A DNA stretch of 60,344 nucleotides from Deltaproteobacteria bacterium (GCA_019308925.1 JAFDHG010000001.1:1-60344), one strand, 5' to 3'; counted from the stretch's first letter, positions 25,011-33,401 are shown. Numbers and translations are program-made. Notes: generated from the letters alone by a model not told the origin.

Positions 25011-25616
25011 CTAATCCTCCTTCTTCAGGAGGTCCACCATCCTGATTGAATTTTCTTCCATCTCCAATATCAGGGAATCCGCTTTGTTCATTAGGTATCG
25101 ATATATGACGAAGGCGGGGATGGCCACCACCAACCCTGCCGCGGTGGTGACGAGGGCCTCAGATATCCCCCCTGCCAGCGAGGCGGGGTTGGCAACCCCC
25201 TGTAGTGAGATGACGTTAAAGGACTTGATCATGCCTGAGACGGTCCCCAGCAGCCCCAGAAGGGGGGCAATTCCCGCTATGGTGCCGATCACATTTATGT
25301 ACCTCTCCAGGGATGCCACTTCCCTCCTGCCCACTTCTTCTATCCTCTCCTTGATGACCTCCCGCCTCTTGCCGTAATTTTCTATCCCCACCCTGATCAC
25401 ATGGGCAATAGAGGAGTTATCCCGCTTGCATAGGGTGACGGCCTCAGGGAGTTTTCTCCTCATCACCAAGTCCTCCACTTCTATCAAGAAATCTCGTGGG
25501 ATGACCCTGCTTATGCGCAGAACCCATATCCGCTCCAAAAATATCCCCACGGCAACGATGGAGCAAAGGGCAATAGGATACATCAAGATTCCACCTTTCA
25601 GGAATAGATCGTACAT
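25011..25616 (-). CDS. exbB: MotA/TolQ/ExbB proton channel protein
   Basis: This 201-residue protein has three membrane segments. The conserved ExbB core is visible: RYINVIGTIAGIAPLLGLLG, TVSGMIKSF and the third helix GISEALVTTAAGLVVAIPAF. It forms the pentameric channel around ExbD helices. It is adjacent to exbD downstream and the large TPR gene upstream by nine bases. Confidence 0.93.
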   Translation of the reverse strand: MYDLFLKGGILMYPIALCSIVAVGIFLERIWVLRISRVIPRDFLIEVEDLVMRRKLPEAVTLCKRDNSSIAHVIRVGIENYGKRREVIKERIEEVGRREVASLERYINVIGTIAGIAPLLGLLGTVSGMIKSFNVISLQGVANPASLAGGISEALVTTAAGLVVAIPAFVIYRYLMNKADSLILEMEENSIRMVDLLKKED

Positions 25617-25625
25617 ATCATCCTC

Positions 25626-28571
25626 CTAGTCCTTTTCCTCTCTCTTTTTTCTTCTCCCCTTTTCATCTATCCTTTTCAACATCTCGCGCGCCTTCTTCCC
25701 TTCTTCCCCCTGGGGGGAGAAGGTCAGTACCTTCCGGTATACCTGGGCTGCCTCATCCCACTCTTCCCGCTCTACATAGATCTCTCCAGCCTGTAAGAGG
25801 GCCCTCACCGCTGTCCCCTTCTGCTCCGGATAGAGATAATGCACCCTCATCAATTCGGTGAGGGCAGTCCCCTTGTCCTTTAATTTTAGATAGGACTCTC
25901 CGATCCCAAGCTGGGCCAATGCCTTGACCTGCCTCTTCTCACACCCCAAGGCCTTCTTGTATGCAACCAGGGCATCTTGATATTTACCATCCCCCAAATA
26001 TATCTCCCCCATCTTGAGCCATGCATCCCCTGCCAGATCCCCCCCGGGATAGCTGGTGACAAACTCTCTCAACACCTGCAGGGCCTTCTCAGGGCGCCCC
26101 GTGGCCTGGTAGGCCATAACTGCCCTGAGCCAGCCCCTCTCTGCCACACCCACACCCCCCATCCTCATCAGCTCCTCATAGTAGGCGATGGCCTCTCTAT
26201 ACTCTCCCTTTTGGAAGTGGATCTCACCGAGCTGGAAGATGGCCTGGGGGTAATAGGGGTTGTCCCCCCTGCTTGAGACCCCCTTCAGTACCTTTGCTGC
26301 TTCCATCGATCTACCCATTTGTAGAAGCAATTCAGCCCATCTCAGTCTGGCTTCGTCAGCCAGAGGGAGGGTAGGATAGTTGGTGATGATCCTCCTGTAC
26401 GTCTTAGCGGCCTGAGCCCGATCTGCCCGATGTCGATAAAAATCACCCAAGAGAAGAAGGACATTGACCCCCACTGGGTGGACAGGGTGCCTCTGGAGAA
26501 AGGCCTCTGACCACTCCTTAAAGTTATCATACTTCCCCCCCCGATAAAAGGACAAAATGACCCCCCACTCGGCCTCCGGGACCTCTGGGGCCTTGGGGTG
26601 ATCCTTTATCACTTTTAGATAGGAGACCACCGCCTTCAAGGGTTTTTCGAGGTTATAGTAGCTATCACCTATCTTCATCAGGGCCTTGGGGGCGAGGTGA
26701 TGTCTTGGTCCTTCTTTCACCAAGCGAGAGAAGACCTCTATGGCCCTGGTAAACTCCTTCTGCCGGAAATAGGACCAGCCCAGCCAGAAGAGGGCCTCAG
26801 GGCAGAGGGGGTGATGGGGAAATTGATTCAGCAGGTAAAGAAAGCGATCGACGGCCAAAGGGAACTCCCCCTTCTTATAGTGGGTCAACCCTTGGTAGAA
26901 GACCACCCTCCCCCGTAGGGGTCGAGGGACCCCCTCTTGAGTCGATAATTTCTTGAACACCTGGGTGGCCTTGCCGTACTTCTTCTGGTTGAAGAGGGTT
27001 TCTCCCATCAAGAGCATCGCCCGCTGGGCAACAGGACCAGAAGGGGTCATCTTCAAGAGGTCTTGAAAGATCTTCAAGGCCTCATCCCACTTACCCTTAT
27101 CGAAATTATACCAGCCCAACGCCAAGAGTGCCTGGGGGAATATATGGGGATCACCGTGGGTCCTCAGCAGGTACTCTTGCCCCTTGGGGTACTCGTCTAA
27201 CATCAGATAGGTCTCTCCCAGCCAATAGGAGACCTCACTCCTGCGGGGGTGGGAGGGGGATTCCTGTAACAACCTCTCCCATACTTGGGCCGCCTTTGTG
27301 TACTGCTGGCACCTATAAAAGGATTCTCCCAACCTGAGATAGACCACATCCTTGATCTCGCTCTCAGGATACTCCTGTAAGAGATCCTGATACGCCTTTG
27401 TTGCCTTGGCGTACTCGCCGTGACGGAAATGATAGAGGGCAATCTCATTCAGGGCATTGTCTCCCCAGAGGGAACAGGGATCTCGGGCAGTAAGACCCTG
27501 GTATACTGTCAAGGCCTGGTCCAATTCCCCCAACCCCAGCCAGGCCTTCACCTTTCCCCAGATGACCGGGTCTTGCCACTCCCCCCCCTTGAAGTGTTGA
27601 AGATAGGCATCAAAAGATTGAAGGGCCTCCGTATACTGCTGCAGGTAGACCGAGCACCACCCCTTTATATACATCCCCCCTCCCAGCAGGGGATGGGAGG
27701 GGTATCCATCAATGAAATTGGTGGTGGCTGAGAGGGCCTCCCCGTATCTCTGGAGGACGAAGAGGCAAACCCCTTTCAGATAAAGGGCCTCCCCCATCAA
27801 AGAGGAAGGAGCCTTGGAGCTGATGATTTGGTTAAAGAGGGATACCGATTCCTCCCATCGTCCTATCTTCATGAGTGCATACCCATCCCAGAAGACCCCC
27901 AGGAGGGCAACAGGACTGCGGGGATGCCTTTGCCTCAAACGCGAGAAAAGGTCATGGGCACTTGTCGGATCAGCCAACTTGAGGGAGATCCAGCCTGCCG
28001 AGTAGAGGGCATAGTCGGTAAACTCACCCTCCGGAAACTCCTGGATCACCCTTTGATAAAGGGTCAAGGCCTCTCTTTTTCTCCCTTGATGCCACCTTAT
28101 CTCCCCCATCCAGTATAGGGTCGAAGGTACATAGGGACTTTGGGGATACTTCTCCAGGAGTTCTTCAAAAGTCCCCCAGGCCTTAGTGTACTCCCCCTTA
28201 TGATAGTGATACTTGGCCCTCTTGTATAAGGCCTCAACCCCTTTGAAAAGCTTGGCGAAAGAGGCGGTTACGTCGGTGGAATAGGCACAGCCAGGGGATT
28301 TGGCAACTGGGGAGGTCTTCTCTATTTCCCTCACCACCTCTTCGCTTAGCCCCCTGGGATCGACCATGGGCTCCTCCTTGGCCTCCAGCGTGATAACTGT
28401 AGGCAAGGGGGGGACGCGGGCGTCTATGATCTTCATCCTCTCCTCCCCAATGATCACCGCAGGAGGGAGCTTGATCTTGAGCTCCTCCTCTCTCTGACCA
28501 AAGGTGAGGGGAAGGGTGAAGAAGAGGAGAGAAAAAGCGGTGAGGGATATCCTTATCAGTTTTGATTTCAT
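25626..28571 (-). CDS. Large exported tetratricopeptide-repeat protein (981 aa)
   Basis: A signal peptide (ISLTAFSLLFFTLPLTFG) is followed by a ~100-residue linker and about 20 TPR units, for example YHYHKGEYTKAWGTFEELLE, WLGWSYFRQKEFTRAIEVFS and FQLGEIHFQKGEYREAIAYY. The repeats resemble the periplasmic YbgF/CpoB and BamD class. Its position as the first gene of an ExbB-ExbD-TonB operon suggests a periplasmic adaptor or scaffold for a Tol/Ton-type machine; the precise partner is unknown. The gene ends nine bases before exbB. A TTGACA promoter lies upstream. Confidence 0.88.
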   Translation of the reverse strand: MKSKLIRISLTAFSLLFFTLPLTFGQREEELKIKLPPAVIIGEERMKIIDARVPPLPTVITLEAKEEPMVDPRGLSEEVVREIEKTSPVAKSPGCAYSTDVTASFAKLFKGVEALYKRAKYHYHKGEYTKAWGTFEELLEKYPQSPYVPSTLYWMGEIRWHQGRKREALTLYQRVIQEFPEGEFTDYALYSAGWISLKLADPTSAHDLFSRLRQRHPRSPVALLGVFWDGYALMKIGRWEESVSLFNQIISSKAPSSLMGEALYLKGVCLFVLQRYGEALSATTNFIDGYPSHPLLGGGMYIKGWCSVYLQQYTEALQSFDAYLQHFKGGEWQDPVIWGKVKAWLGLGELDQALTVYQGLTARDPCSLWGDNALNEIALYHFRHGEYAKATKAYQDLLQEYPESEIKDVVYLRLGESFYRCQQYTKAAQVWERLLQESPSHPRRSEVSYWLGETYLMLDEYPKGQEYLLRTHGDPHIFPQALLALGWYNFDKGKWDEALKIFQDLLKMTPSGPVAQRAMLLMGETLFNQKKYGKATQVFKKLSTQEGVPRPLRGRVVFYQGLTHYKKGEFPLAVDRFLYLLNQFPHHPLCPEALFWLGWSYFRQKEFTRAIEVFSRLVKEGPRHHLAPKALMKIGDSYYNLEKPLKAVVSYLKVIKDHPKAPEVPEAEWGVILSFYRGGKYDNFKEWSEAFLQRHPVHPVGVNVLLLLGDFYRHRADRAQAAKTYRRIITNYPTLPLADEARLRWAELLLQMGRSMEAAKVLKGVSSRGDNPYYPQAIFQLGEIHFQKGEYREAIAYYEELMRMGGVGVAERGWLRAVMAYQATGRPEKALQVLREFVTSYPGGDLAGDAWLKMGEIYLGDGKYQDALVAYKKALGCEKRQVKALAQLGIGESYLKLKDKGTALTELMRVHYLYPEQKGTAVRALLQAGEIYVEREEWDEAAQVYRKVLTFSPQGEEGKKAREMLKRIDEKGRRKKREEKD

Positions 28572-28598
28572 TATTAGGATAACCGAGCGATTTTTAAA

Positions 28599-28627
28599 AG
28601 GGTATCAAAACTCATCCTGAGTGTCAA
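28599..28627 (-). promoter_or_regulatory. Promoter of the TPR-exbB-exbD-tonB-ftsB operon
   Basis: On the minus strand a perfect TTGACA (28622-28627), a 17-base spacer and TACCCT (28599-28604) with an upstream TG (TGATACCCT) make an extended -10 promoter. It is about 28 bases before the start of the first operon gene at 28571. The -10 is weak on its own, so confidence is moderate. Confidence 0.45.
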
Positions 28628-28666
28628 CAGCCGCACCCATGTGAGACAAAGAAATCTTTCTCTGAT

Positions 28667-28745
28667 AAACCCTTATGAGGGTTTGCCCTCACCCCGCCTA
28701 TGAAAAATATAGGATTCGAGGGTTCAAGTGTTCAAGTGTTTGTGT
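28667..28745. repeat. Dispersed intergenic repeat, copy 2 (reverse orientation)
   Basis: It starts with a perfect hairpin AAACCCT-TATG-AGGGTTT (28667-28684) followed by GCCCTCAC and CATAGG/GGATTC phrases. Read as reverse complement, it aligns with the copy at 40080-40156 through GAATCCT, TATATTTTTCATAGG, GTGAGGGCAAACCC and AGGGTTT. This alignment in opposite orientation shows a true dispersed repeat. The rest of 28572-28935 holds the operon promoter and no other gene I can support. Confidence 0.6.
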
Positions 28746-28935
28746 TGTACCTTCTGCCAGGTTTTCGACCTGTCCTGCGGGGGACGCAGCCCCCTGAAGC
28801 AAGACCAAGAACATGTTAGAGGACGAAATGGTTTAGAAGCTTACTTAGATAGAATTTTTTAAAAGGATGTAGTTGAAAAGTGAGATTGCCTGGGTTAAAA
28901 TTAGAAAAACTTAAAAATGAGATGAAAAGAGATAA

Positions 28936-29027
28936 AGGTTGGTTAGCTTGGGATTCGTCCAGAGGGATATATATCCGAACTTCGGATATAGTGCTGGCGG
29001 GTAACTGAAATCAGGTTAACGAAGGGG
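28936..29027 (+). other. First attC-like or attI-like site of the cassette array
   Basis: A 21-base perfect palindrome TATATCCGAA-C-TTCGGATATA (28970-28990) is flanked by GGTTAGC on the left (about 28940) and GTTAACGAAGGGG on the right (29015-29027). The right end resembles the GTT-core plus GAAATGG tag of the later sites. It precedes the first cassette gene by 19 bases. Confidence 0.4.
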
Positions 29028-29046
29028 AAAGGGAGAGATTTATAAA

Positions 29047-29607
29047 ATGCCAAGTGCGTGGGTACATGCAACAATAGATTTGATTGCCTACGGAAGACCT
29101 TATTTCGATCTTCATAAAGAAAAAGACGAACCCTACAAAAAACTTGGGCGGAACCACAGGAAGATAAGACATGAATGGTATCAAGCCTTTGGGAAAAAGT
29201 GGACTTTGGATGAACCTTTTTCAGCTTGCTTGAAAGATCAAATCTCAAAAATAAGAAGCATAAACGGCCCTAATAAAGCAGAAAAGCAAATGGCGTATAT
29301 AGATCATGATTACATTGATAGAATATGGGATACTCTTTCACCGCCAGAGAGAAAATATAGAGAAGGATTTTTTGCCTGGATACTATTCAATCCAAGAATC
29401 CTCAAAGAATGGGCAGGAGTGGGTGTTTTGGATAGTAGAATACAGAGGATGATTGATAGTTGTGAAGTGTGGGAATATTGTCCTGAGTTGAAAGATGAAT
29501 ATGAAAGGCTATGCAGTTATGTAAAGGTCGTGATAGAGAACGACGGGATTTTGCAAAATATGTTAGAACGCTATGGGCAGAAAGAATATATACCTGACTT
29601 CGGCTAA
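29047..29607 (+). CDS. Cassette gene 1: hypothetical protein (186 aa)
   Basis: This is a soluble protein with no membrane segment and no family that I recognise. It is rich in aromatic and charged residues, with several His/Asp clusters (MPSAWVHATIDLIAYGRPYF, KLGRNHRKIRHEWYQAFG, YIDHDYIDRIW). These could bind a metal, but I do not assign a function. AAGGGAGAG lies nine bases before the ATG. The stop codon is inside the left arm of the following palindrome, as in many integron cassettes. Confidence 0.75.
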   Translation: MPSAWVHATIDLIAYGRPYFDLHKEKDEPYKKLGRNHRKIRHEWYQAFGKKWTLDEPFSACLKDQISKIRSINGPNKAEKQMAYIDHDYIDRIWDTLSPPERKYREGFFAWILFNPRILKEWAGVGVLDSRIQRMIDSCEVWEYCPELKDEYERLCSYVKVVIENDGILQNMLERYGQKEYIPDFG

Positions 29608-29693
29608 TAGCGTGTTTGCGATTCGCCCATCGGGCTCACCCAAACCGCCTATGTCGGCTTTGCAAATACGGAAAGCGTTAGCCGAAACTGGCC
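29599..29693 (+). repeat. attC-like site 1
   Basis: Outer arms TTCGGCTAA (29599-29607) and TTAGCCGAA (29678-29686) pair perfectly. Inner arms CGTGTTTGC (29611-29619) and GCAAATACG (29662-29670) pair with one G-T. The right core is GTTAGCC (29677-29683), followed by the tag GAAACTGGCC. The two nested stems separated by short unpaired spacers match the R''-L''...L'-R' layout of attC sites. Confidence 0.6.
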
Positions 29694-29711
29694 ATTTGAA
29701 AGGAGGACGAA

Positions 29712-30731
29712 ATGAAAAAGCATATTGAATTTATACCAGTTCTGTGCACCTTAACGATTCTATTAGTGGTGGGGTGCGGCAAAATTGGGTCAAGTCCCAA
29801 AGCCGTTTTATCCAAGTATCTTGATGCTTCTCTTCATGGCAGACATGAGGAAGCCTATCAATACATTTCTGCTAAAGATAAGGCTATAAAGAGCCTACAT
29901 GAATATTTATCAGATCAGCAAAAGGAGGAAAGTCCTTTCGCACAAGTCCTTGCCAGCAAGGTCTCGTACGAGATCAAAGAGGTTACAATAGATGGGAATC
30001 AAGCCAAAGCAAATGTCGATGTTACTATTCCAGATTTTGGAGTGATATTCAAAGATATTTTAGGGGCAGCTTTTATGTCAGCTTTTGGAGAAAAGAAGGA
30101 TAAAAAAGAGATTGAGAAAATGTTAACAGAAGAGTACAAAGGGAAAGATATCCCTATGACAACTACAACTCAATTTTTTGAATTGGTTAAGGAAGTAGAC
30201 GGTTGGAAAGTCTTTTTTGATTGGAAGACAAAGAAGAAAGTTGATGCAGCAATGAGTCAGGCAAAGCAACTTGAAAAAGAGAAAAAACTCTATGCTGCAA
30301 AAGAGAAGTATCAGGAAGTTTTGGAACTTGATAGTGAAGTTGTAGAGGCTTCAGAAAAAATAAAGGAGCTTGATGAGAAGATAAAAAGTTTCAAGGAAAA
30401 ACAAGCCTATGTGGATAACGTTAAAATCAGAAATTTGGAAGTCGCAAAAGCACTGTTAGGAGGACTTGGAGTATTTGGAGAAGTAAAGAATCTTGGAGAT
30501 CGTACGTTAACAGAGGTAGAAATTACGATCTATTTTCTTGATAAGAATGGAAATCCCATCTTTGAGAAAACCTATTACCCTGTCCTAGTGTCGAAATGGT
30601 CCTTTGGCGATCGTGCTCAACCCTTGAAACCAGGCTACATTAGGAAATTTGGTGTGAAGGCCGATAACGCTCCTTCTGAATGGGCGAAAAAAGTTAGGGT
30701 GAAAGTTACTGATATTAAGTTTGAAAAGTAA
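29712..30731 (+). CDS. Cassette gene 2: lipoprotein (339 aa)
   Basis: A lipoprotein signal peptide (LCTLTILLVVGCG, lipobox VVGC) leads to three regions. Residues ~30-160 resemble the NTF2-like/DUF4878-type fold of small exported proteins (AVLSKYLDASLHGRHEEAYQ, then VDGWKVFFDW). A lysine-rich coiled coil follows (AMSQAKQLEKEKKLYAAKEK). Residues ~235-339 form a beta domain like the FxLYD family (GVFGEVKNLGDRTLTEVEIT, PLKPGYIRKFG). AGGAGG is seven bases from the ATG. Role unknown; a surface-exposed or periplasmic binding function is possible. Confidence 0.8.
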   Translation: MKKHIEFIPVLCTLTILLVVGCGKIGSSPKAVLSKYLDASLHGRHEEAYQYISAKDKAIKSLHEYLSDQQKEESPFAQVLASKVSYEIKEVTIDGNQAKANVDVTIPDFGVIFKDILGAAFMSAFGEKKDKKEIEKMLTEEYKGKDIPMTTTTQFFELVKEVDGWKVFFDWKTKKKVDAAMSQAKQLEKEKKLYAAKEKYQEVLELDSEVVEASEKIKELDEKIKSFKEKQAYVDNVKIRNLEVAKALLGGLGVFGEVKNLGDRTLTEVEITIYFLDKNGNPIFEKTYYPVLVSKWSFGDRAQPLKPGYIRKFGVKADNAPSEWAKKVRVKVTDIKFEK

Positions 30732-30752
30732 CAGATTTATTTGACCAACTTC

Positions 30753-30833
30753 GGCAAACAAGGCACAAACGACTACTGTCAAAATTGCTTCGCAACTTTG
30801 TTTGTGCCGATACCGTTATACGCCACTTGGGCC
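30753..30833 (+). repeat. attC-like site 2
   Basis: Arms GGCACAAAC (30762-30770) and GTTTGTGCC (30800-30808) pair perfectly around an inner hairpin TTGC-TTC-GCAA (30785-30795). A GTTATAC core follows at 30815-30821, after a six-base spacer, then GCCACTTGGGCC. A GGCAAAC segment at 30753-30759 is the likely left core. A second perfect hairpin (AATTGAAAA ... TTTTCAATT, 30837-30859) lies in the leader of the next gene. Confidence 0.55.
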
Positions 30834-30888
30834 ATAAATTGAAAAACGCATTTTCAATTCGAAACTAATAAATAAAGGAGCGTCAATC

Positions 30889-31605
30889 ATGCAAGAAGTC
30901 ACTGTATCCTTAGATTTAGCTGATATCTTACGTGAAAAAATTGATGATTGTGCAAAATTCAATAGAAATGTTCAAGTATCAAAAGAGGTTCTTGATTCCT
31001 ATATACATAACAAAAGAATTCTATCTCAGGAGGAAACTGAACAAGCAGAGGGTTTCTTATTCTCCCGTTTTCTTGAGCTTTTTTTGGACGCCAAGGAAGC
31101 TTTAATAATTCCTGAAGATGCCGTACATAGGATAGCTGCTGAGTATCTCACCAATTTTGATGATATAGGAATCACATATGCTTATCAGGACTTTTATGCA
31201 TACCAATTTGTTGATAAACTAAACGATATAGTTCGCCGTGCTGCTAAAGTTAGAGAGCTATTTACCAAAAAACAGCCTCCACCAAGCGTAACCAAGATAT
31301 GCCGTGAGGCTTATCTTAGCTATTTATACGGATTTCACACATCTTCAGTAGCGTTATTGAGGACTATTATAGAGTCAATGTTGAAAGAACGTCTTGACAT
31401 AGATATTGGTGAACTATGGAAACTGAATGATCTGGCCTGCGATCGAGGTATCTATCCAAAGCGAATCTGGCATAAAGTTAACCAAATTAGGAAAGAGGTA
31501 AATAGTTTTGTCCACGAGGTTTCTATGGGGAAAGCACCTTCAGAGAGCAAGAATATTCAACTTATAGGAATTGCCCAAGAAGTACTGAAAGCAATACTTG
31601 AGTGA
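30889..31605 (+). CDS. Cassette gene 3: DUF4145-like protein (238 aa)
   Basis: This is a soluble helical protein. The C-terminal ~110 residues resemble the DUF4145 domain (SYLYGFHTSSVALLRTIIES, then a LWKLNDLACDRG helix and NQIRKEVNSFVHE), which often occurs in restriction and defence-associated proteins. The N-terminal ~120 residues are not recognised. AAAGGAG precedes the ATG by nine bases. A defence role is only a suggestion from the domain's usual company. Confidence 0.75.
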   Translation: MQEVTVSLDLADILREKIDDCAKFNRNVQVSKEVLDSYIHNKRILSQEETEQAEGFLFSRFLELFLDAKEALIIPEDAVHRIAAEYLTNFDDIGITYAYQDFYAYQFVDKLNDIVRRAAKVRELFTKKQPPPSVTKICREAYLSYLYGFHTSSVALLRTIIESMLKERLDIDIGELWKLNDLACDRGIYPKRIWHKVNQIRKEVNSFVHEVSMGKAPSESKNIQLIGIAQEVLKAILE

Positions 31606-31652
31606 TCTTAAGCAATTGGGATGTGGAATCAAAAATCAGATGGCCCAGCAGC

Positions 31653-31735
31653 GTGTAACACCAAACAAACAGCTTCATTTCGCCAAAATCACTTTGTGAC
31701 TTCGTTTGTTTGGAAGCCGATGTGCGAAATGGTCC
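31653..31735 (+). repeat. attC-like site 3
   Basis: Arms CCAAACAAAC (31661-31670) and GTTTGTTTGG (31704-31713) pair perfectly. A left core GTGTAAC (31653-31659) precedes them. The right core position holds GATGTGC (31719-31725), a poor GTT match, but is followed by the shared tag GAAATGGTCC. Confidence 0.5.
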
Positions 31736-32132
31736 GGCTTCACCTCCTTCCTTGGCGGTGGGCAAAAAAACCTATCTAACAGATATGCAGCCAATCTTCT
31801 CCAGAGAATCCATTTCCCTGTCAAGGAGACCCCCCTGCTATTTATCCTCAAAATTTTATGCTAAAATGGATAAAGATAATCAAGGGAAGCCGAAATGGTA
31901 AGAAATACCAAACAGGCCCTTTGGCCATTTTGCTCATCGGGGCACGGCTGTGCGAAGCTTGCAGGCCACCTCTTACCAGGATTGCCCCCACTGCTAAAGA
32001 CGGGCCGCTTCGCCCATCTTTCGGGCGTACGGCCTGCGACAAAAATTGCCTCAAAGGGCCAACTTCGCACATCCGAGCCCCGTTTCACGAAATTGACTGC
32101 CAGCTTTTTGGCATGCTAAAAAGGAGGATACT
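31736..32132 (+). other. Gene-less cassette-like segment with large hairpin (attC-like site 4)
   Basis: No credible gene lies here. A second tag AAGCCGAAATGG occurs at 31888-31898. A 145-base hairpin follows: CGGGGCACGGCTGTGCGAAG (31938-31957) pairs with 32063-32082 at 18 of 20 positions, and GCAGGCC (31961-31967) pairs perfectly with GGCCTGC (32031-32037). The right end is GTTTCAC (32082-32088) plus GAAATTG. Long open frames crossing the hairpin have repeat-driven, Cys/Arg/Pro-rich translations and are rejected. Confidence 0.5.
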
Positions 32133-32199
32133 ATGGTGGACATTCATCCAGCAGTTTGGGCAGCAATAATTAGGAGCGATAGGAGGGATAATATCAGCC
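32133..32199 (+). other. Frameshifted 5' end of cassette gene 4
   Basis: An ATG at 32133 with a perfect AAGGAGG five bases upstream opens MVDIHPAVWAAII. If one base near 32172 (in ATTAGGAGCG) is skipped, the frame continues as GAIGGIISAVITKRKVAP, a natural membrane helix, into the gene annotated from 32200. Without the shift it becomes a Ser/Arg-rich tail. This indicates either a real +1 frameshift, a mutation or a sequencing error. Confidence 0.6.
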
Positions 32200-32832
32200 G
32201 TGATTACGAAAAGAAAAGTTGCACCCATAGTAGTAGGGATAGTAGTAGGGATAATCATAGGAGCTGTCGGGAGTACAGTCATTACCAGAATTGTATCTGG
32301 AAAGGAGCCACTACGAACCCTCCATGCTCCTTTTGACATGCCTTCCTACTTTTATCCCTCAGGATGGATGGGAGATGGGGAATCAGGCACAAGGTACATC
32401 CAACTCAATACAACCTTTCGTGAAAGCCCTCGTCTTGGCGATACTGACAGTGCTTGCATCAAGATAAGGTGTCAGCCAGGCCCGAAGGGTTGGGCAGGTA
32501 TCTTTTGGCAGTACCCTGATAGTAATTGGGGTGACCAACCAGGATCGAAGATTGTAGGAGCTACAAGAATTGTCTTTTGGGCAAAGGGGGAAATAGGTGG
32601 CGAAATAGTTGAATTTAAGGCGGGAGGAATTAGAGCCCCCAACAAGCGTTATCGAGACAGTTTTGAAGTTTCGCGAGGGCGTATTAGCCTCCCAAGAGAT
32701 TGGGCAAGGTACGAGATTAGTCTATCGGGGCAAAACCTTTCCCATGTTATAGGGGCATTTGCCTGGGTAGCGACAAGGGATGCAAATCCTAATGGTTTGA
32801 CATTCTACATAGATGATATTCGATATGAATAA
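32200..32832 (+). CDS. Cassette gene 4: membrane-anchored beta-sandwich protein
   Basis: From the GTG at 32200 the protein has one membrane helix (VAPIVVGIVVGIIIGAVGST) then ~170 extracytoplasmic residues. These resemble a carbohydrate-binding-type beta sandwich: aromatic residues (FDMPSYFYPSGWMG), AGIFWQYPDSNWGDQPGSK, RIVFWAKGEIGGE, and a closing TFYIDDIRYE strand typical of CBM-like jelly rolls. The native protein probably begins at 32133 and has two helices (see the frameshift entry). The ligand is unknown. Confidence 0.7.
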   Translation: MITKRKVAPIVVGIVVGIIIGAVGSTVITRIVSGKEPLRTLHAPFDMPSYFYPSGWMGDGESGTRYIQLNTTFRESPRLGDTDSACIKIRCQPGPKGWAGIFWQYPDSNWGDQPGSKIVGATRIVFWAKGEIGGEIVEFKAGGIRAPNKRYRDSFEVSRGRISLPRDWARYEISLSGQNLSHVIGAFAWVATRDANPNGLTFYIDDIRYE

Positions 32833-32879
32833 GCTAGCAGTCAACTATGCGCTCCCTTCGGTCGCTTGCCCTTCGGGTC

Positions 32880-32966
32880 GGCTAACACGGTGTTGCCGAC
32901 TTCGCTATGCTTCGTGCAGATCACCTGCGGCGACTTCGGTAACCCCGAAACCGCTAGGCGAAATGG
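32880..32966 (+). repeat. attC-like site 5
   Basis: Left core GGCTAAC (32880-32886) is followed by CGGTGTTGCCGA, which pairs at 10 of 12 positions with TCGGTAACCCCG near 32936-32947. The right core is GCTAGGC (32953-32959), one base from GTTAGGC, then the tag GAAATGG (32960-32966). The inner part contains a GCAG...CTGC stem. Confidence 0.55.
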
Positions 32967-32988
32967 CGAATTGGTGAGGTAAACACAA

Positions 32989-33384
32989 ATGCATAGCTTC
33001 GATCTGAGACACCGTGGATTTAAACATTGGGTTGATTTTCGGCTTACAAACGAAGCCGAGTTAGGAAACACTTTACCTGATAAGAATGGTGCTTATGTAA
33101 TTCGAGACAGGTGTGACTTTGGCAGATACTTAAAAACCTCAGATATAGTTTGTATTGGGCATGCACCAAAACAATCTTTGAAAAATAGGATCTCCTTATA
33201 TTTCAAGGGGTATAAAAACCAAAGGACAAACAAAAAGATTCATGACTGGCTATTGCGATTTAACACTTTTCAAATTTCTTGGATTGAAGTCGATAATGCT
33301 GAGAAGTGTGAAGAAATAGAGCGAGAGTTACTAAATGCATATCAGGAGGACCATGGTGAACTGCCACCATTCAATGCTCAATAA
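32989..33384 (+). CDS. Cassette gene 5: GIY-YIG-like nuclease (131 aa)
   Basis: This small protein matches the GIY-YIG layout: NGAYVIRDR for the first strand, SDIVCIGHAP for the second, SLKNRISLYFKGYKN with the catalytic-type Arg, and CEEIERELLNAYQEDHGELP with the metal-binding Glu, ending in PPFN. Stand-alone members cut DNA in mobile elements or repair. The two signature triplets are altered (GAY, CIG), so activity is not certain. Confidence 0.65.
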   Translation: MHSFDLRHRGFKHWVDFRLTNEAELGNTLPDKNGAYVIRDRCDFGRYLKTSDIVCIGHAPKQSLKNRISLYFKGYKNQRTNKKIHDWLLRFNTFQISWIEVDNAEKCEEIERELLNAYQEDHGELPPFNAQ

Positions 33385-33401
33385 ATTGTATTTGCCACTT
33401 C

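Noticed and set aside
31858-32169. Plus-strand frames of 70-100 codons over the large cassette hairpin
   Set aside because: Several frames on both strands are open only because of the GC-rich palindrome; the translations are Cys/Arg/Pro-rich and not protein-like.
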